From contig NZ_FOZP01000008.1 in the NCBI RefSeq assembly GCF_900116115.1, positions 158,060 to 222,059 on the forward strand: a stretch of DNA of 64,000 bases, given 5' to 3'. Positions within the stretch are counted from its first letter, which is position 1; the number at the start of each line of letters is the position of its first letter. The stretch comes from Lutibacter maritimus. Its GTDB lineage: Bacteria > Bacteroidota > Bacteroidia > Flavobacteriales > Flavobacteriaceae. Positions 55,701 to 63,337 of this stretch are shown here, piece by piece. Both the position numbers and the translations under genes were made by a program. The notes under the pieces were generated by a model. It was not told the DNA's origin. It did no database searches and saw nothing but the letters and a program-made list of their open reading frames with translations.

Positions 55701-55782
55701 TACAGTTACTCAATATGGGTATCATTTAGGTGGTGCACCAGTATCACAAACTATTTCTGTTGGTTTAAATTTAGAGTTTTAA
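52729..55782 (+). CDS. SusC/RagA family TonB-linked outer-membrane transporter
   Basis: A 1017-residue importer for oligosaccharides. Order: signal peptide (ending LIAQ), carboxypeptidase-regulatory-like domain at about 25-105 (GTVLSQTDNSPIPGASIII), the TonB-box-like DEIVVVGYGTQRK near 105, the plug domain (IRGVGSINASSNPLLVIDGV) and a 22-strand barrel ending in FSVGLNLEF-type aromatic (SVGLNLEF). It pairs with the SusD gene 30 nt downstream, and its neighbours make alginate oligomers the likely cargo. A long regulated leader precedes it. Confidence 0.95.
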   Translation: MNLKIKLTLLVIFLVNITLIAQSSFTITGTVLSQTDNSPIPGASIIIKGSTKGTSTDFDGKFSLNITSGDVLEISFLGFTTKLVPIANQKDVTIVLSESTNTLDEIVVVGYGTQRKSHLSGSISKVVNESLDQIATARADDALVGQVSGVNIQATNPEAGEAPTIRIRGVGSINASSNPLLVIDGVPVDIEFFGNLNMNDVESIEVLKDAASSAIYGSQGANGVIMVTTKQGKEGKVRFSLSTFTGFKSVPTNDNYNMSLKEWTAMELAATGTLSYPTTFKNLLGVDHNWQDDIYDGGTITSHNLSVRGGTDKTKFSASLGYLHDEGVIITDDYKKYNLKLKVDTKVSDKVSFGANLSPSFTERRRLDGDTYGVLRQGPWLPIYLDEHTIQFVNRTYSNGKYANVQVGDYAMQDMFRDYPVTIDGVTKNTSIRYSGDSNPFAQFNEVNFNEDRFSLSGNLYLQYNLTDNLSFKTSLGGSYRANRDERYIGVLQHSTGKDRASSRFRSTHEISLVNDNLFLYNKEFGKHEINAVVGVSAQKENTFRTETTGIGYEFDYIETLNAATIISNATSYEIDRRMLSFLGRVNYAYDGKYLVSLSMRRDGSSVFGPDKKYGNFPAASVGWNAYKEDFLKDSDIISNLKVRFSYGVTGTDAIDEYKYLALLETSSAVVNGSVTSSFNPANISNPDLQWERSIEWNPGVDFGFFNNRISGSIDYYNRTSDNLLLFLDIPSVTGFTNTDVNLGQVENAGFELELRTRNISKDKFSWNTSILASRNKNTLLDFGTANGLISSVDEKRASEWINLVGHPISSFYGYVVDKQIPTEYLKDPWAVVGGQAQDVYVKDLNGDGLIDADDKTILGDPYPDIVWSLSNEFVLGDFDFSFMFQGSHGAEIRNMEVQYYYNHFNSGMDFDPAITPNQGFIQEKIFTSDIIQNASFVALRNVNIGYKLPESILKKFQLSSARIYATGQNLLFLTADNYTGANPEAMHGYNTVTQYGYHLGGAPVSQTISVGLNLEF

Positions 55783-55812
55783 GGTATAAATAAAAAAATT
55801 AAAAATAATATT

Positions 55813-57189
55813 ATGAAACAAATACAAATCATAACATTACTTGTAATGGGGATATTAATCTCATCTTGTGGTGAAGACTATTTAGACCCAACTCCAGTTT
55901 CATCAATTGGAAGTAATGGATTTTATAAAAATGAAGCTGAAGTACAGGCAGCCGTTGTAAATATTTATGATGGTTTACAGTTAGCAGTTCAAAGAGAATT
56001 TGCTATTACTGAAATGAGATCCGATAATACTAAAACTAGAAGTAGTGAAGGAGATTGGGCACAGTTTGAAGATTTAAATGTAAAATCTACAAATAGTACC
56101 GTTGCAGATTATTGGGCAATGTTTTACAATGTAATTTTTAGAGCTAACACAGTTTTAGAAAATTTAGACGCCGCTGGTGACTCTGCACCAAAATTTGAAG
56201 GAGAAGCTAAATTTACACGAGCATTAAGCTATTTTAATTTAGTTAGATTATTTGGTGATGTACCTTTAATTGATAAAGTTATCGGCCCAACAGATACAGA
56301 ATATTTTGATAGAGATAGTACTGCAGATATATATGCTTTAATAATTAGTGATTTACAAACTGCAATTCAAAATTTAGATAATACATATAAAGGTAGAGCA
56401 TCAAAAGTAGCTGCTCAAGCACTTTTAGCAAAAGTATATTTAACATTAAAAAATTATGGTGATGCACAAGATTTATGTGAAGATGTAATTGGAACTAGTG
56501 GTATAGCTTTAGCTCCAACTTTTAGAGATGTTTTTTATACAGAAAGAAACAGTGAAATACTTTTTGCAATTGAATATGTAAATGATATTGCTGATAATAG
56601 TCAAGACTTTAGTTTAGAGTTCACTCAAAATGGTAGAGTTAGAGGTTTAAATTATGCAACTCCTGAATTAATTACAGCATTTAATAATTATGGAGGTGCT
56701 GCCAGAACATCAACTTCTTTAATTTATGATGATACTAGTACAGCACCAGCAATACCAGATCCATTGCAAGATTATAGATGTGGAAAATTTGTTTCTAACT
56801 CAACAGCTAACCAACAAAATGGAAATGATTGGATTGTGTTAAGATTGGCAGATGTACTATTAATGCACGTGGAAGCTATTTTAGCTGGTGGAGATGTAAC
56901 AAGTAGCTCAAGCGCTATAGCATCATTTAAAAAAGTAAGAGATCGTGCAGGCTTACCAACAGGTTCAAATATTACTAAAGAAGATTTATTAAATGAAAGA
57001 CGTGTAGAGTTAGCTTTTGAAAACCACCGATTTTTTGATTTAGTTAGATTAGGAGTTGCTGAACAAGTATTAAGTGATTTTGCTACTGCAAACGGTATTG
57101 TGTTTACTACATCAGATTTGTTGTTGCCAATACCAGAGAGAGAAATAGGGGTGAGTTTTGGAAAATTAACTCAAAACCCTGGTTATTAA
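55813..57189 (+). CDS. SusD/RagB family glycan-binding lipoprotein
   Basis: A 458-residue surface lipoprotein (lipobox ISSC at about 18) forming the lid of the SusC channel. The N-terminal SusD-like region has LDPTPVSSIGSNGFYKN and ARALSYFNLV-type TPR helix (FTRALSYFNLVRLFGDVPL). The C-terminal RagB motif is LLNERRVELAFENHRFFDLV. It should bind alginate oligosaccharides at the cell surface, as inferred from context. Confidence 0.94.
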   Translation: MKQIQIITLLVMGILISSCGEDYLDPTPVSSIGSNGFYKNEAEVQAAVVNIYDGLQLAVQREFAITEMRSDNTKTRSSEGDWAQFEDLNVKSTNSTVADYWAMFYNVIFRANTVLENLDAAGDSAPKFEGEAKFTRALSYFNLVRLFGDVPLIDKVIGPTDTEYFDRDSTADIYALIISDLQTAIQNLDNTYKGRASKVAAQALLAKVYLTLKNYGDAQDLCEDVIGTSGIALAPTFRDVFYTERNSEILFAIEYVNDIADNSQDFSLEFTQNGRVRGLNYATPELITAFNNYGGAARTSTSLIYDDTSTAPAIPDPLQDYRCGKFVSNSTANQQNGNDWIVLRLADVLLMHVEAILAGGDVTSSSSAIASFKKVRDRAGLPTGSNITKEDLLNERRVELAFENHRFFDLVRLGVAEQVLSDFATANGIVFTTSDLLLPIPEREIGVSFGKLTQNPGY

Positions 57190-57221
57190 TTTAATTAATG
57201 ATAAGGTAAAAAACAGATATT

Positions 57222-58076
57222 ATGATACAAAATTGTAAAAAAATATTAAATAAAGGATTCGCATTTTTAAGTGCTATAATTCTTGTTGCTTCAATAAATT
57301 CATGTGAACAATTTGAATTGCCAGAAGCAGGATCAATGGCAGATTTAACACCTCCATCAGCAAATTTTTCAGCATCATTAAATGGTGATTATTTAACATA
57401 TAAATTTGATAACTTATCTATAAGTGCAACAGATTATATTTGGGATTATGGTGATGGAAACACATCAACAGATTTTAATGGAGCTAACGTTTATGACGGC
57501 GAAGGAACATATACTGTTACTTTAACAGCCTCTGATAAATTAGGTGTTTCAAGTACTTATTCTAGTACAATAACAGTTGTAAAACCGCCAAAACCTGTGG
57601 TTTTATTACCGACAATTTTAGAAGCTGGATTTGAAGATTATGATTTACCAGATGGAACTGGAGATGGTCGTGATTCTTGGAGAACTAGTTTGGGCGAGAT
57701 AATGCAAATTACAAGTAGTCCAGTTTACGAAGGTAGTCAGGCTGCAAAATTCCCATCAGATGGAACTAGAATTGCTTATCAAGAATTAGAAGTTTCTCCA
57801 AACGCTGATTATGTTTTAACATATTATTATACAATAAAAACATCACCAGTTGGATCAATTACTGTTTCTGTATTAGGAGGCGCTTTAACAGATCGTGCGA
57901 ATGCTGCATCACAAACAATAGCTTCATTTAAAGGAACTGATCAGACAGATGATAGTACTTATGTGCAAGTAGATTTACCATTTAATTCAGGTAATAATAC
58001 TATTGTTTCAATTTATGTAACTAATGAAGGAGCTGAAAGTAGATTAGACTCTTTTAGTATTAGAGTAGCAGATTAA
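57222..58076 (+). CDS. PKD-domain surface lipoprotein of the alginate locus
   Basis: A 284-residue protein with a signal ending INSCEQ (lipobox), a PKD domain at about 45-125 (WDYGDGNTS and GEGTYTVTLTASD are the PKD core) and a C-terminal jelly-roll-like domain at 135-284 (LEAGFEDYDLPDGTGDGRDS, YQELEVSPNADYVLTYYY). This is the SusE/SusF position; such proteins bind the glycan at the surface. The C-terminal domain resembles a carbohydrate-binding module, though I cannot name the family. Confidence 0.8.
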   Translation: MIQNCKKILNKGFAFLSAIILVASINSCEQFELPEAGSMADLTPPSANFSASLNGDYLTYKFDNLSISATDYIWDYGDGNTSTDFNGANVYDGEGTYTVTLTASDKLGVSSTYSSTITVVKPPKPVVLLPTILEAGFEDYDLPDGTGDGRDSWRTSLGEIMQITSSPVYEGSQAAKFPSDGTRIAYQELEVSPNADYVLTYYYTIKTSPVGSITVSVLGGALTDRANAASQTIASFKGTDQTDDSTYVQVDLPFNSGNNTIVSIYVTNEGAESRLDSFSIRVAD

Positions 58077-58100
58077 TTATAATTGGCAGTTTAAATTTAT

Positions 58101-59012
58101 ATGAAACATTTTTTTAAATATTGTATAGTATTTATTGCAATACTTTCTTTGAATCTTCAAGTAAGTTGTCAAGAAAAAAGTGCAGATGATTTATCTTTTT
58201 TTGAAAATTATCAAAATGAAAATTCTGATAATCAAAGTGGAAGCGAAAATGAGTTTAAACTGCCAAAAATTGATTTAAGCCATTGGAAAGTGACATTACC
58301 AATAGGTAGACCAATTGAAGTTGCACCTCCAGAAATTTTGAGTTATGCAACAAATGAAACGTTAAAACCATTTTTTTACAACGATTCAATAAAAGGAGCT
58401 TTAGTTTTTTACACCTATCCAGATGCTTCAACAGCTAATTCATCTTATTCGCGCACCGAATTAAGAGAGCAATTAGTACCTGGAAGTAATAGCACAAACT
58501 GGACATTTGAGCAAGGAGGAACCATGAAAGGAACATTAGAAGTTGCAGAAATGTCTAAAGATGCTAGTGGAAATTATTATAGAACCATAATAATGCAAAT
58601 TCATGGAATTTTAACAAATGCCCAAAAAGAATTAATTGGTGCTGCAGATAATAATGCACCTCCAATGCTAAAAATATTTTGGGTTAATGGTCAAATAAGG
58701 ATAAAAACAAAAGTATTGAAAGATTTAAATTCTACAGATACTGAAATGTTACATGAAGAAGCTTGGGGTGATGATAGTGGATATACATTTCCTGAATATG
58801 TTGGCTTTGATAAATTTACATTAGAAATAAAAGTTTCTAATGGTAGAATGGAAGTTATTTTAAATGAAAAAGCCTCAGTTGTATATGAAAGTATTCATAT
58901 TCAAAAATGGGGAATATTTGAAAATTATTTTAAAGCAGGAAATTATTTTCAGTCTAAAGATAAAGAATCGTTTGCTAAAGTAAAATATTATGAGTTAATG
59001 GTAACTCATTAA
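58101..59012 (+). CDS. Alginate lyase, polysaccharide lyase family 7 (lipoprotein)
   Basis: A beta-jelly-roll endolyase of 303 residues. The signal ends in lipobox QVSC, followed by an acidic linker rich in Glu/Asp/Asn. The three PL7 motifs are all present: RTELREQ near 120, QIHG near 168 (Q-I-H type with Ile, usually linked to polyG or polyMG preference) and YFKAGNYFQ near 276. It cuts alginate at the cell surface into oligomers for SusCD. Last gene of the uptake operon, followed by a hairpin. Confidence 0.95.
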   Translation: MKHFFKYCIVFIAILSLNLQVSCQEKSADDLSFFENYQNENSDNQSGSENEFKLPKIDLSHWKVTLPIGRPIEVAPPEILSYATNETLKPFFYNDSIKGALVFYTYPDASTANSSYSRTELREQLVPGSNSTNWTFEQGGTMKGTLEVAEMSKDASGNYYRTIIMQIHGILTNAQKELIGAADNNAPPMLKIFWVNGQIRIKTKVLKDLNSTDTEMLHEEAWGDDSGYTFPEYVGFDKFTLEIKVSNGRMEVILNEKASVVYESIHIQKWGIFENYFKAGNYFQSKDKESFAKVKYYELMVTH

Positions 59013-59061
59013 TAATGTAATTGATAGGTTTGAATTAGTTACTATTTTTGGTTAAGAAAAG

Positions 59062-59085
59062 CTGGTCTTTACTTTTAAAGACCAG
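59062..59085 (+). terminator. Hairpin at the end of the susC-PL7 operon
   Basis: A 10-bp perfect stem CTGGTCTTTA / TAAAGACCAG with a 4-nt loop, 49 nt after the PL7 stop. Only a weak T-run follows. Confidence 0.65.
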
Positions 59086-59173
59086 TAATTCTAAAATAAA
59101 AAAATAGTACTTTTAGCATTAATTTTAATAAAAGGTTTTTTTAAAAGAGTTTTTTTTAAATTTATAATAAAAT

Positions 59174-59185
59174 TTAGTTAACCAA
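59174..59185 (+). promoter_or_regulatory. Putative autoregulatory operator before the GntR gene
   Basis: TTAGTTAACCAA differs by one base from TTGGTTAACCAA and contains the ACCAA half-site. Its upstream context AAATTT aligns with the box/operator overlap of the PL6 and susC promoters. It ends 10 nt before the ATG. Confidence 0.6.
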
Positions 59186-59195
59186 CTGTAATTGT

Positions 59196-59900
59196 ATGAA
59201 ATTAGAGGTCATTTCAAAAAGTGATAATAGAGAAGTTCAAAAATTAATAATCTCTAAAATTAGAGACCTAATTAATTATAAAAATTTAGAACCTGGAGAT
59301 AAGCTACCTTCAGAAAGATCATTGTCCGAAAAATTTGAAGTTAGTAGAAGTAATGTTAGAGATGCAATTCAAAAATTAGAGTTTTATGGATTGTTAAAAT
59401 CGATACCTCAAAGCGGAACTTTTGTTGCAAATATTGGTGTTATTGCAATGAATGGGATGATTGATGATATTTTAAGGTTAGAAGAACCAGACTTTAAATC
59501 ATTAGTTGAAACTCGAATTTTATTAGAATTAAAAACGGCAAGGTTAGCAGCTTTAAGAAGAACTGATGAAGATTTAAAGCAAATGAGAGAAGCTTTAGAA
59601 GCTTATAGTGATAAAGTTTTAAACGGTAAAGATGCCGTGCAAGAAGATTTGTTATTTCATTTAGCTATAGCTAAAGCTAGCGGTAATAGTAGTTTAAACG
59701 CATTAATGTTAATGATTACTCCTGAGATTATTACAAACTTCGAAAAGCATCATGTTTGTGATAAAGGTATGGCAAGATCAGGTATTAAAGAACATCAAGA
59801 TATTTATAACGCTATTAAAAATCGAAATCCAATAGAGGCGAAAGAAAAAGTAAAAGTACATTTTAAAATGTTGTACCAGTACTGTTATAATATCGAATAA
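59196..59900 (+). CDS. FadR-subfamily GntR transcriptional regulator, predicted alginate/uronate sensor
   Basis: A 234-residue regulator. The winged helix spans residues 10-80 (LPSERSLSEKFEVSRSNVRD, FYGLLKSIPQSGTFV), the FCD ligand domain 95-230. FCD metal/ligand residues appear as the Asp-rich LRLEEPDFKSLVETRILLE, FHLAIAKASGN, IKEHQDIYNAI and a final HFKMLY. The fold and operator type resemble UxuR/ExuR, which sense uronates. Its place between the uptake and catabolic genes, and the shared operators, make it the likely repressor of the locus. DEH or KDG is a plausible inducer. Confidence 0.9.
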   Translation: MKLEVISKSDNREVQKLIISKIRDLINYKNLEPGDKLPSERSLSEKFEVSRSNVRDAIQKLEFYGLLKSIPQSGTFVANIGVIAMNGMIDDILRLEEPDFKSLVETRILLELKTARLAALRRTDEDLKQMREALEAYSDKVLNGKDAVQEDLLFHLAIAKASGNSSLNALMLMITPEIITNFEKHHVCDKGMARSGIKEHQDIYNAIKNRNPIEAKEKVKVHFKMLYQYCYNIE

Positions 59901-59910
59901 ATTGTTAAAG

Positions 59911-59972
59911 CAAAAATGCACGCTTTTGTTTTAATTTTAAAAATATAAGGAGGGAATTGTACACTTACAATT
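59911..59972 (+). promoter_or_regulatory. Leader element of the catabolic operon: TGCACGC loop, AGGAGGGAA and hairpin
   Basis: A small stem CAAAA / TTTTG with a loop ATGCACGC (59911-59928) is followed by AGGAGGGAA (59948-59956) and a 7-bp perfect hairpin AATTGTA / TACAATT (59955-59972). TGCACGC and AGGAGGGAA occur in the same order in the susC leader. It lies 120 nt or more upstream of the MFS start, so it is no ribosome-binding site. Confidence 0.4.
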
Positions 59973-60091
59973 AAAATTTCTATTTAGTTTATAATTTGTA
60001 AACGTTTCAATTAATATCTTACTAAAAACAATTTTAGTTGTTTTTAGTATTAAAATATTATTATATAATTATAAGTAAAATTTCAAAATTT

Positions 60092-61381
60092 ATGAAAGTT
60101 AAAGGATTAAGATGGGTTATTATTGGATTAATATTTTTAGCCACAGTTATAAACTATATAGATAGAAGTGCACTTTCCATTATGTGGGGTGGTGAAGATA
60201 TTGATGGTTCAATAGCACAATCTCTGGGTTTAACAAAGTATCATTATGGGTTAATATCGAATGTTTTTATGGTTGCCTATGCTTTAGGTCAGCTTTTCTC
60301 AGGAAAACTATTTGATAAAGTTGGAACTCGTATTGGTTATGTTATTAGTATTGGAGTTTGGGGATTGTCATCATTTCTACATTCAACGGTTCGCGGATTT
60401 TTCTCGATTGCATTTTTCAGAAGTACTTTAGGTTTATCTGAAGCTGGAAATTGGCCAGGAGGCGTAAAAAGTAATGCAGAATGGTTTCCAATAAAAGAAA
60501 GAGCTATAGCTCAAGGGTTATTTAATGCCGGAGCATCTATAGGTTCTGTAATTGCACCACCGTTTATTGCTGCATTATTTGTGGCTTTTGGTTGGAGAAT
60601 TACATTTATGGTAGTAGGTTCTTTTGGTATTTTATGGATTATTCCTTGGTTATTAATTAACAAAGCAGGACCAAAAAAACACCCTTGGATTACACAAGAA
60701 GAGCAAAAATATATCTTAGCAGGTCAAAGTTTAGCTGACCAAAATGATACAGAAGAAACGAAGGGAAAAAGTTTAAAAGAAATTCTTTCATATAAAGAAT
60801 CTTGGGCTGTAGTTATTGGTCGATTTTTTTTAGAACCAATTTGGTGGATATTTGTTACGTGGATGCCAATTTATCTTTTTGATATTTATGGATTTAATGT
60901 AAAAGAAGTTGGAATGTTCTTATGGGTACCTTATGTAGGTGCTGCTGCAGGAAGTATAATTGGTGGATATGTTTCGGGTAAAATTATTGCTAAAACAAAT
61001 TCAATAGATAAAGGAAGAAAAACAACAATTTTTATTGGTGGCATTATTATGTTATTAGGACTAATAGCAACTGTACTTATTGGTGATACTGCAGAAAAAT
61101 TTGTGGCTATTGTATTCTTTGTACTTTTTGGATTTCAGTTTGCTATTAGTAATGTACAAACACTTCCAAGTGACTTTTTTAGTGGAAAATCTGTTGGATC
61201 ATTAGCAGGCTTAGGAGGAATGATTGGAGTATTATCCGTAATTATAATGAACTTTTTAGTTCCAGTTATTGTAGATAACTTCTCATACACACCTATTTTT
61301 GTTGTTATTGCAATATTTGTTCCGCTTGGAGTTGGAGCCATTTATTATTTCGCAAGAAATATTCAATCAGTAGAAAAATAA
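60092..61381 (+). CDS. MFS transporter, ACS/hexuronate type
   Basis: A 12-helix inner-membrane symporter of 429 residues from the ATG at 60092 (MKVKGLRWVIIGLIFLATV); the longer frame adds an unlikely 18 residues. The anion-cation-symporter pattern is clear: ATVINYIDRSALSIMW in helix 1, AYALGQLFSGKLFDKVGTR, and RSTLGLSEAGNWPGGVKSNAEWFP. It resembles ExuT and should bring unsaturated uronate or DEH into the cytosol. First gene of the catabolic operon. Confidence 0.92.
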   Translation: MKVKGLRWVIIGLIFLATVINYIDRSALSIMWGGEDIDGSIAQSLGLTKYHYGLISNVFMVAYALGQLFSGKLFDKVGTRIGYVISIGVWGLSSFLHSTVRGFFSIAFFRSTLGLSEAGNWPGGVKSNAEWFPIKERAIAQGLFNAGASIGSVIAPPFIAALFVAFGWRITFMVVGSFGILWIIPWLLINKAGPKKHPWITQEEQKYILAGQSLADQNDTEETKGKSLKEILSYKESWAVVIGRFFLEPIWWIFVTWMPIYLFDIYGFNVKEVGMFLWVPYVGAAAGSIIGGYVSGKIIAKTNSIDKGRKTTIFIGGIIMLLGLIATVLIGDTAEKFVAIVFFVLFGFQFAISNVQTLPSDFFSGKSVGSLAGLGGMIGVLSVIIMNFLVPVIVDNFSYTPIFVVIAIFVPLGVGAIYYFARNIQSVEK

Positions 61382-61412
61382 AAAAATTATATAGAATTTA
61401 AAAAATTAAATA

Positions 61413-62177
61413 ATGAGTAATTTAAATAGTAAAGTAGCTGTAATTACTGGTGCCACAGGTGGAATTGGTTTTGAAGTAGCTAAAAGATTAGGTAAAGACG
61501 GATATACTGTTGTTTTAAATGGTATTGAAGATGAAGAAGGAGCAAAAAGAGTTAATGAACTTGCTACTGAAGGGATTACAGCTGAATATTACGGATTTGA
61601 TGTAACAAAAGATGAAGAGGTAACAGAAAATATCACTAAAATTGGTGAAAAATACGGTAGAATTGATGTGCTTGTGAACAATGCTGGAGGTTTAGGTGGA
61701 AGATCTAGATTTGAAGAAATGACAACTGAGTTCTATAGATTTGTGATGGCATTAAACCTTGATTCTGTATTTTTCGCTTCAAGAGCGGCTATTCCGTTCC
61801 TTAAAAAAGGAGAAAATGCTTCAATTATTAACTATACTTCAAATGCTGGATGGAATGCAGGAGGCCCAGGAGCTGGAATTTATGGTACTTCGAAAGCAGG
61901 TGTCCATGCAATTACAAGAGCTTTGGCAAAAGATTTGGCTGAATATGGAATCAGAGTAAATGCAGTGTCTCCAGGTACTATTGATACTCCTTTCCACGCT
62001 CAAATTAAAGCTACAAAACCAGAAGTATTTGCTTCTTGGAAAAATAATATTTTATTAGGTAGATTAGGTCAACCAGAAGAAGTAGCTTCAGTTGTATCAT
62101 TTTTAGCTAGTAAAGATGCATCTTTTATCACTGCAGAAACTATCCAAATTGGAGGTGGACAAGCATTAGGAATATAA
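61413..62177 (+). CDS. SDR family oxidoreductase, probable DEH reductase
   Basis: A 254-residue classical SDR. Cofactor loop TGATGGIGFEVAKRL near residue 11, VNNAGGLGG near 89, serine in NYTSNAGW near 143 and the YGTSKAG active site near 158; SPGTIDTPF follows. In alginate loci such an SDR reduces DEH (4-deoxy-5-hexulose uronate) to 2-keto-3-deoxygluconate, matching the kinase and aldolase that follow. The assignment rests on context; general 3-oxoacyl reductases look similar. It is 31 nt after the transporter. Confidence 0.88.
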   Translation: MSNLNSKVAVITGATGGIGFEVAKRLGKDGYTVVLNGIEDEEGAKRVNELATEGITAEYYGFDVTKDEEVTENITKIGEKYGRIDVLVNNAGGLGGRSRFEEMTTEFYRFVMALNLDSVFFASRAAIPFLKKGENASIINYTSNAGWNAGGPGAGIYGTSKAGVHAITRALAKDLAEYGIRVNAVSPGTIDTPFHAQIKATKPEVFASWKNNILLGRLGQPEEVASVVSFLASKDASFITAETIQIGGGQALGI

Positions 62178-62187
62178 TTATTATAAA

Positions 62188-63228
62188 ATGAGTAAAGTAG
62201 TAACATTTGGTGAGATTATGTTGCGATTATCACCACAAGGATTTTTAAGATTTTCACAAGCGGACAATTTTGATGTTGTTTATGGAGGCGGAGAATCAAA
62301 CGTAGCAGTTTCTTTAGCCAACTATGGTGTTTCAGTAGATTTTGTAACACGTTTACCAAAAAATGACATTGGAGAATGTGCGATGATGGAAATGCGTAAA
62401 AGAGGCGTTGGAGTAGATAAGATTGTTTGGGGAGGAGATCGTTTAGGAATTTACTTTTTAGAGACAGGCGCAGTTAGTAGAGGTTCAAAAGTTGTGTATG
62501 ATAGAGCACATTCATCTATGTCTGAAATTCAATTGGGCATGATAGATTGGGAGGAAGTTTTTGCTGGAGCCGAGTGGTTTCATTGGACAGGCATTACTCC
62601 AGCAATTTCACAAAGTTCAGCGGATGTTTGTTTAGAGGCAGTAAAAGCAGCCAGCAAATTAGGATTAACCATTTCCACAGATTTAAACTATAGAGCAAAA
62701 CTTTGGAAATATGGTGGAGATAGAGAAGCAATTATGACCGAGTTAACATCGTATTGTGATGTTATTTTAGGCAATGAAGAAGATGCAGAAATGCACTTTG
62801 GCATTAAGCCAGAAGGAGCAGCAGTTCAAACACACGGACATGATGTAAAGGCAGAAGCGTTTTTATCGGTTTGTCAGCAAATGATGGCGAAATTCCCAAG
62901 AGCTAAAAAAGTAATTACTACGTTAAGAGGTTCAATTTCAGCATCTCATAACACTTGGGCCGGCGTTTTATATGATGGAAAACAACTATTGCAAACACGT
63001 CAGTATCAAATTACTGATATTGTAGATAGAGTTGGAGGTGGAGATAGTTTTATGGGCGGATTGATTTACGGATTATTAACGTATCCAGATGATGATCAAA
63101 ACGCATTAGACTTTGCAGTAGCAGCCTCTTGTTTAAAACACACCATAAAAGGAGATGCCAACTTAGTAACTGTAGATGAAGTAACTAAATTAATGGGTGG
63201 TGATGCCTCAGGAAGAGTAGCACGATAA
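62188..63228 (+). CDS. kdgK: 2-keto-3-deoxygluconate kinase
   Basis: A 346-residue PfkB-family kinase. The N-terminus VVTFGEIMLRLSPQGFLRF and GGGESNVAVSLANYG match KDG kinases, as does the RVGGGDSFMGGLIYGL signature with the catalytic Asp near residue 285. It phosphorylates KDG to KDPG with ATP. It follows the SDR by 10 nt; a strong hairpin separates it from the aldolase. Confidence 0.93.
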   Translation: MSKVVTFGEIMLRLSPQGFLRFSQADNFDVVYGGGESNVAVSLANYGVSVDFVTRLPKNDIGECAMMEMRKRGVGVDKIVWGGDRLGIYFLETGAVSRGSKVVYDRAHSSMSEIQLGMIDWEEVFAGAEWFHWTGITPAISQSSADVCLEAVKAASKLGLTISTDLNYRAKLWKYGGDREAIMTELTSYCDVILGNEEDAEMHFGIKPEGAAVQTHGHDVKAEAFLSVCQQMMAKFPRAKKVITTLRGSISASHNTWAGVLYDGKQLLQTRQYQITDIVDRVGGGDSFMGGLIYGLLTYPDDDQNALDFAVAASCLKHTIKGDANLVTVDEVTKLMGGDASGRVAR

Positions 63229-63266
63229 CAAAGAAGTATTATAATTAAGTTTGGTTAAATCGGAAA

Positions 63267-63293
63267 GTTGAGTCGTAGAAAACACGACTCAAC
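63267..63293 (+). promoter_or_regulatory. Perfect intercistronic hairpin between kdgK and the aldolase gene
   Basis: A 10-bp perfect stem GTTGAGTCGT / ACGACTCAAC with a 7-nt loop, no T-tract behind. It may stabilise the upstream message or reduce read-through. No second copy was seen in the window. Confidence 0.6.
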
Positions 63294-63337
63294 AATCCAT
63301 TTTAAGAAAAGCTTCATTAAAAAAAGATAAATAAAAA

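Noticed and set aside
59996..60010. TTGTAAACGTTTCAA with an AAACGTTT core, like a LacI-family operator, before the MFS gene.
   Set aside because: Only the central 8 bp are symmetric, no second copy was found, and no LacI gene is in the window.
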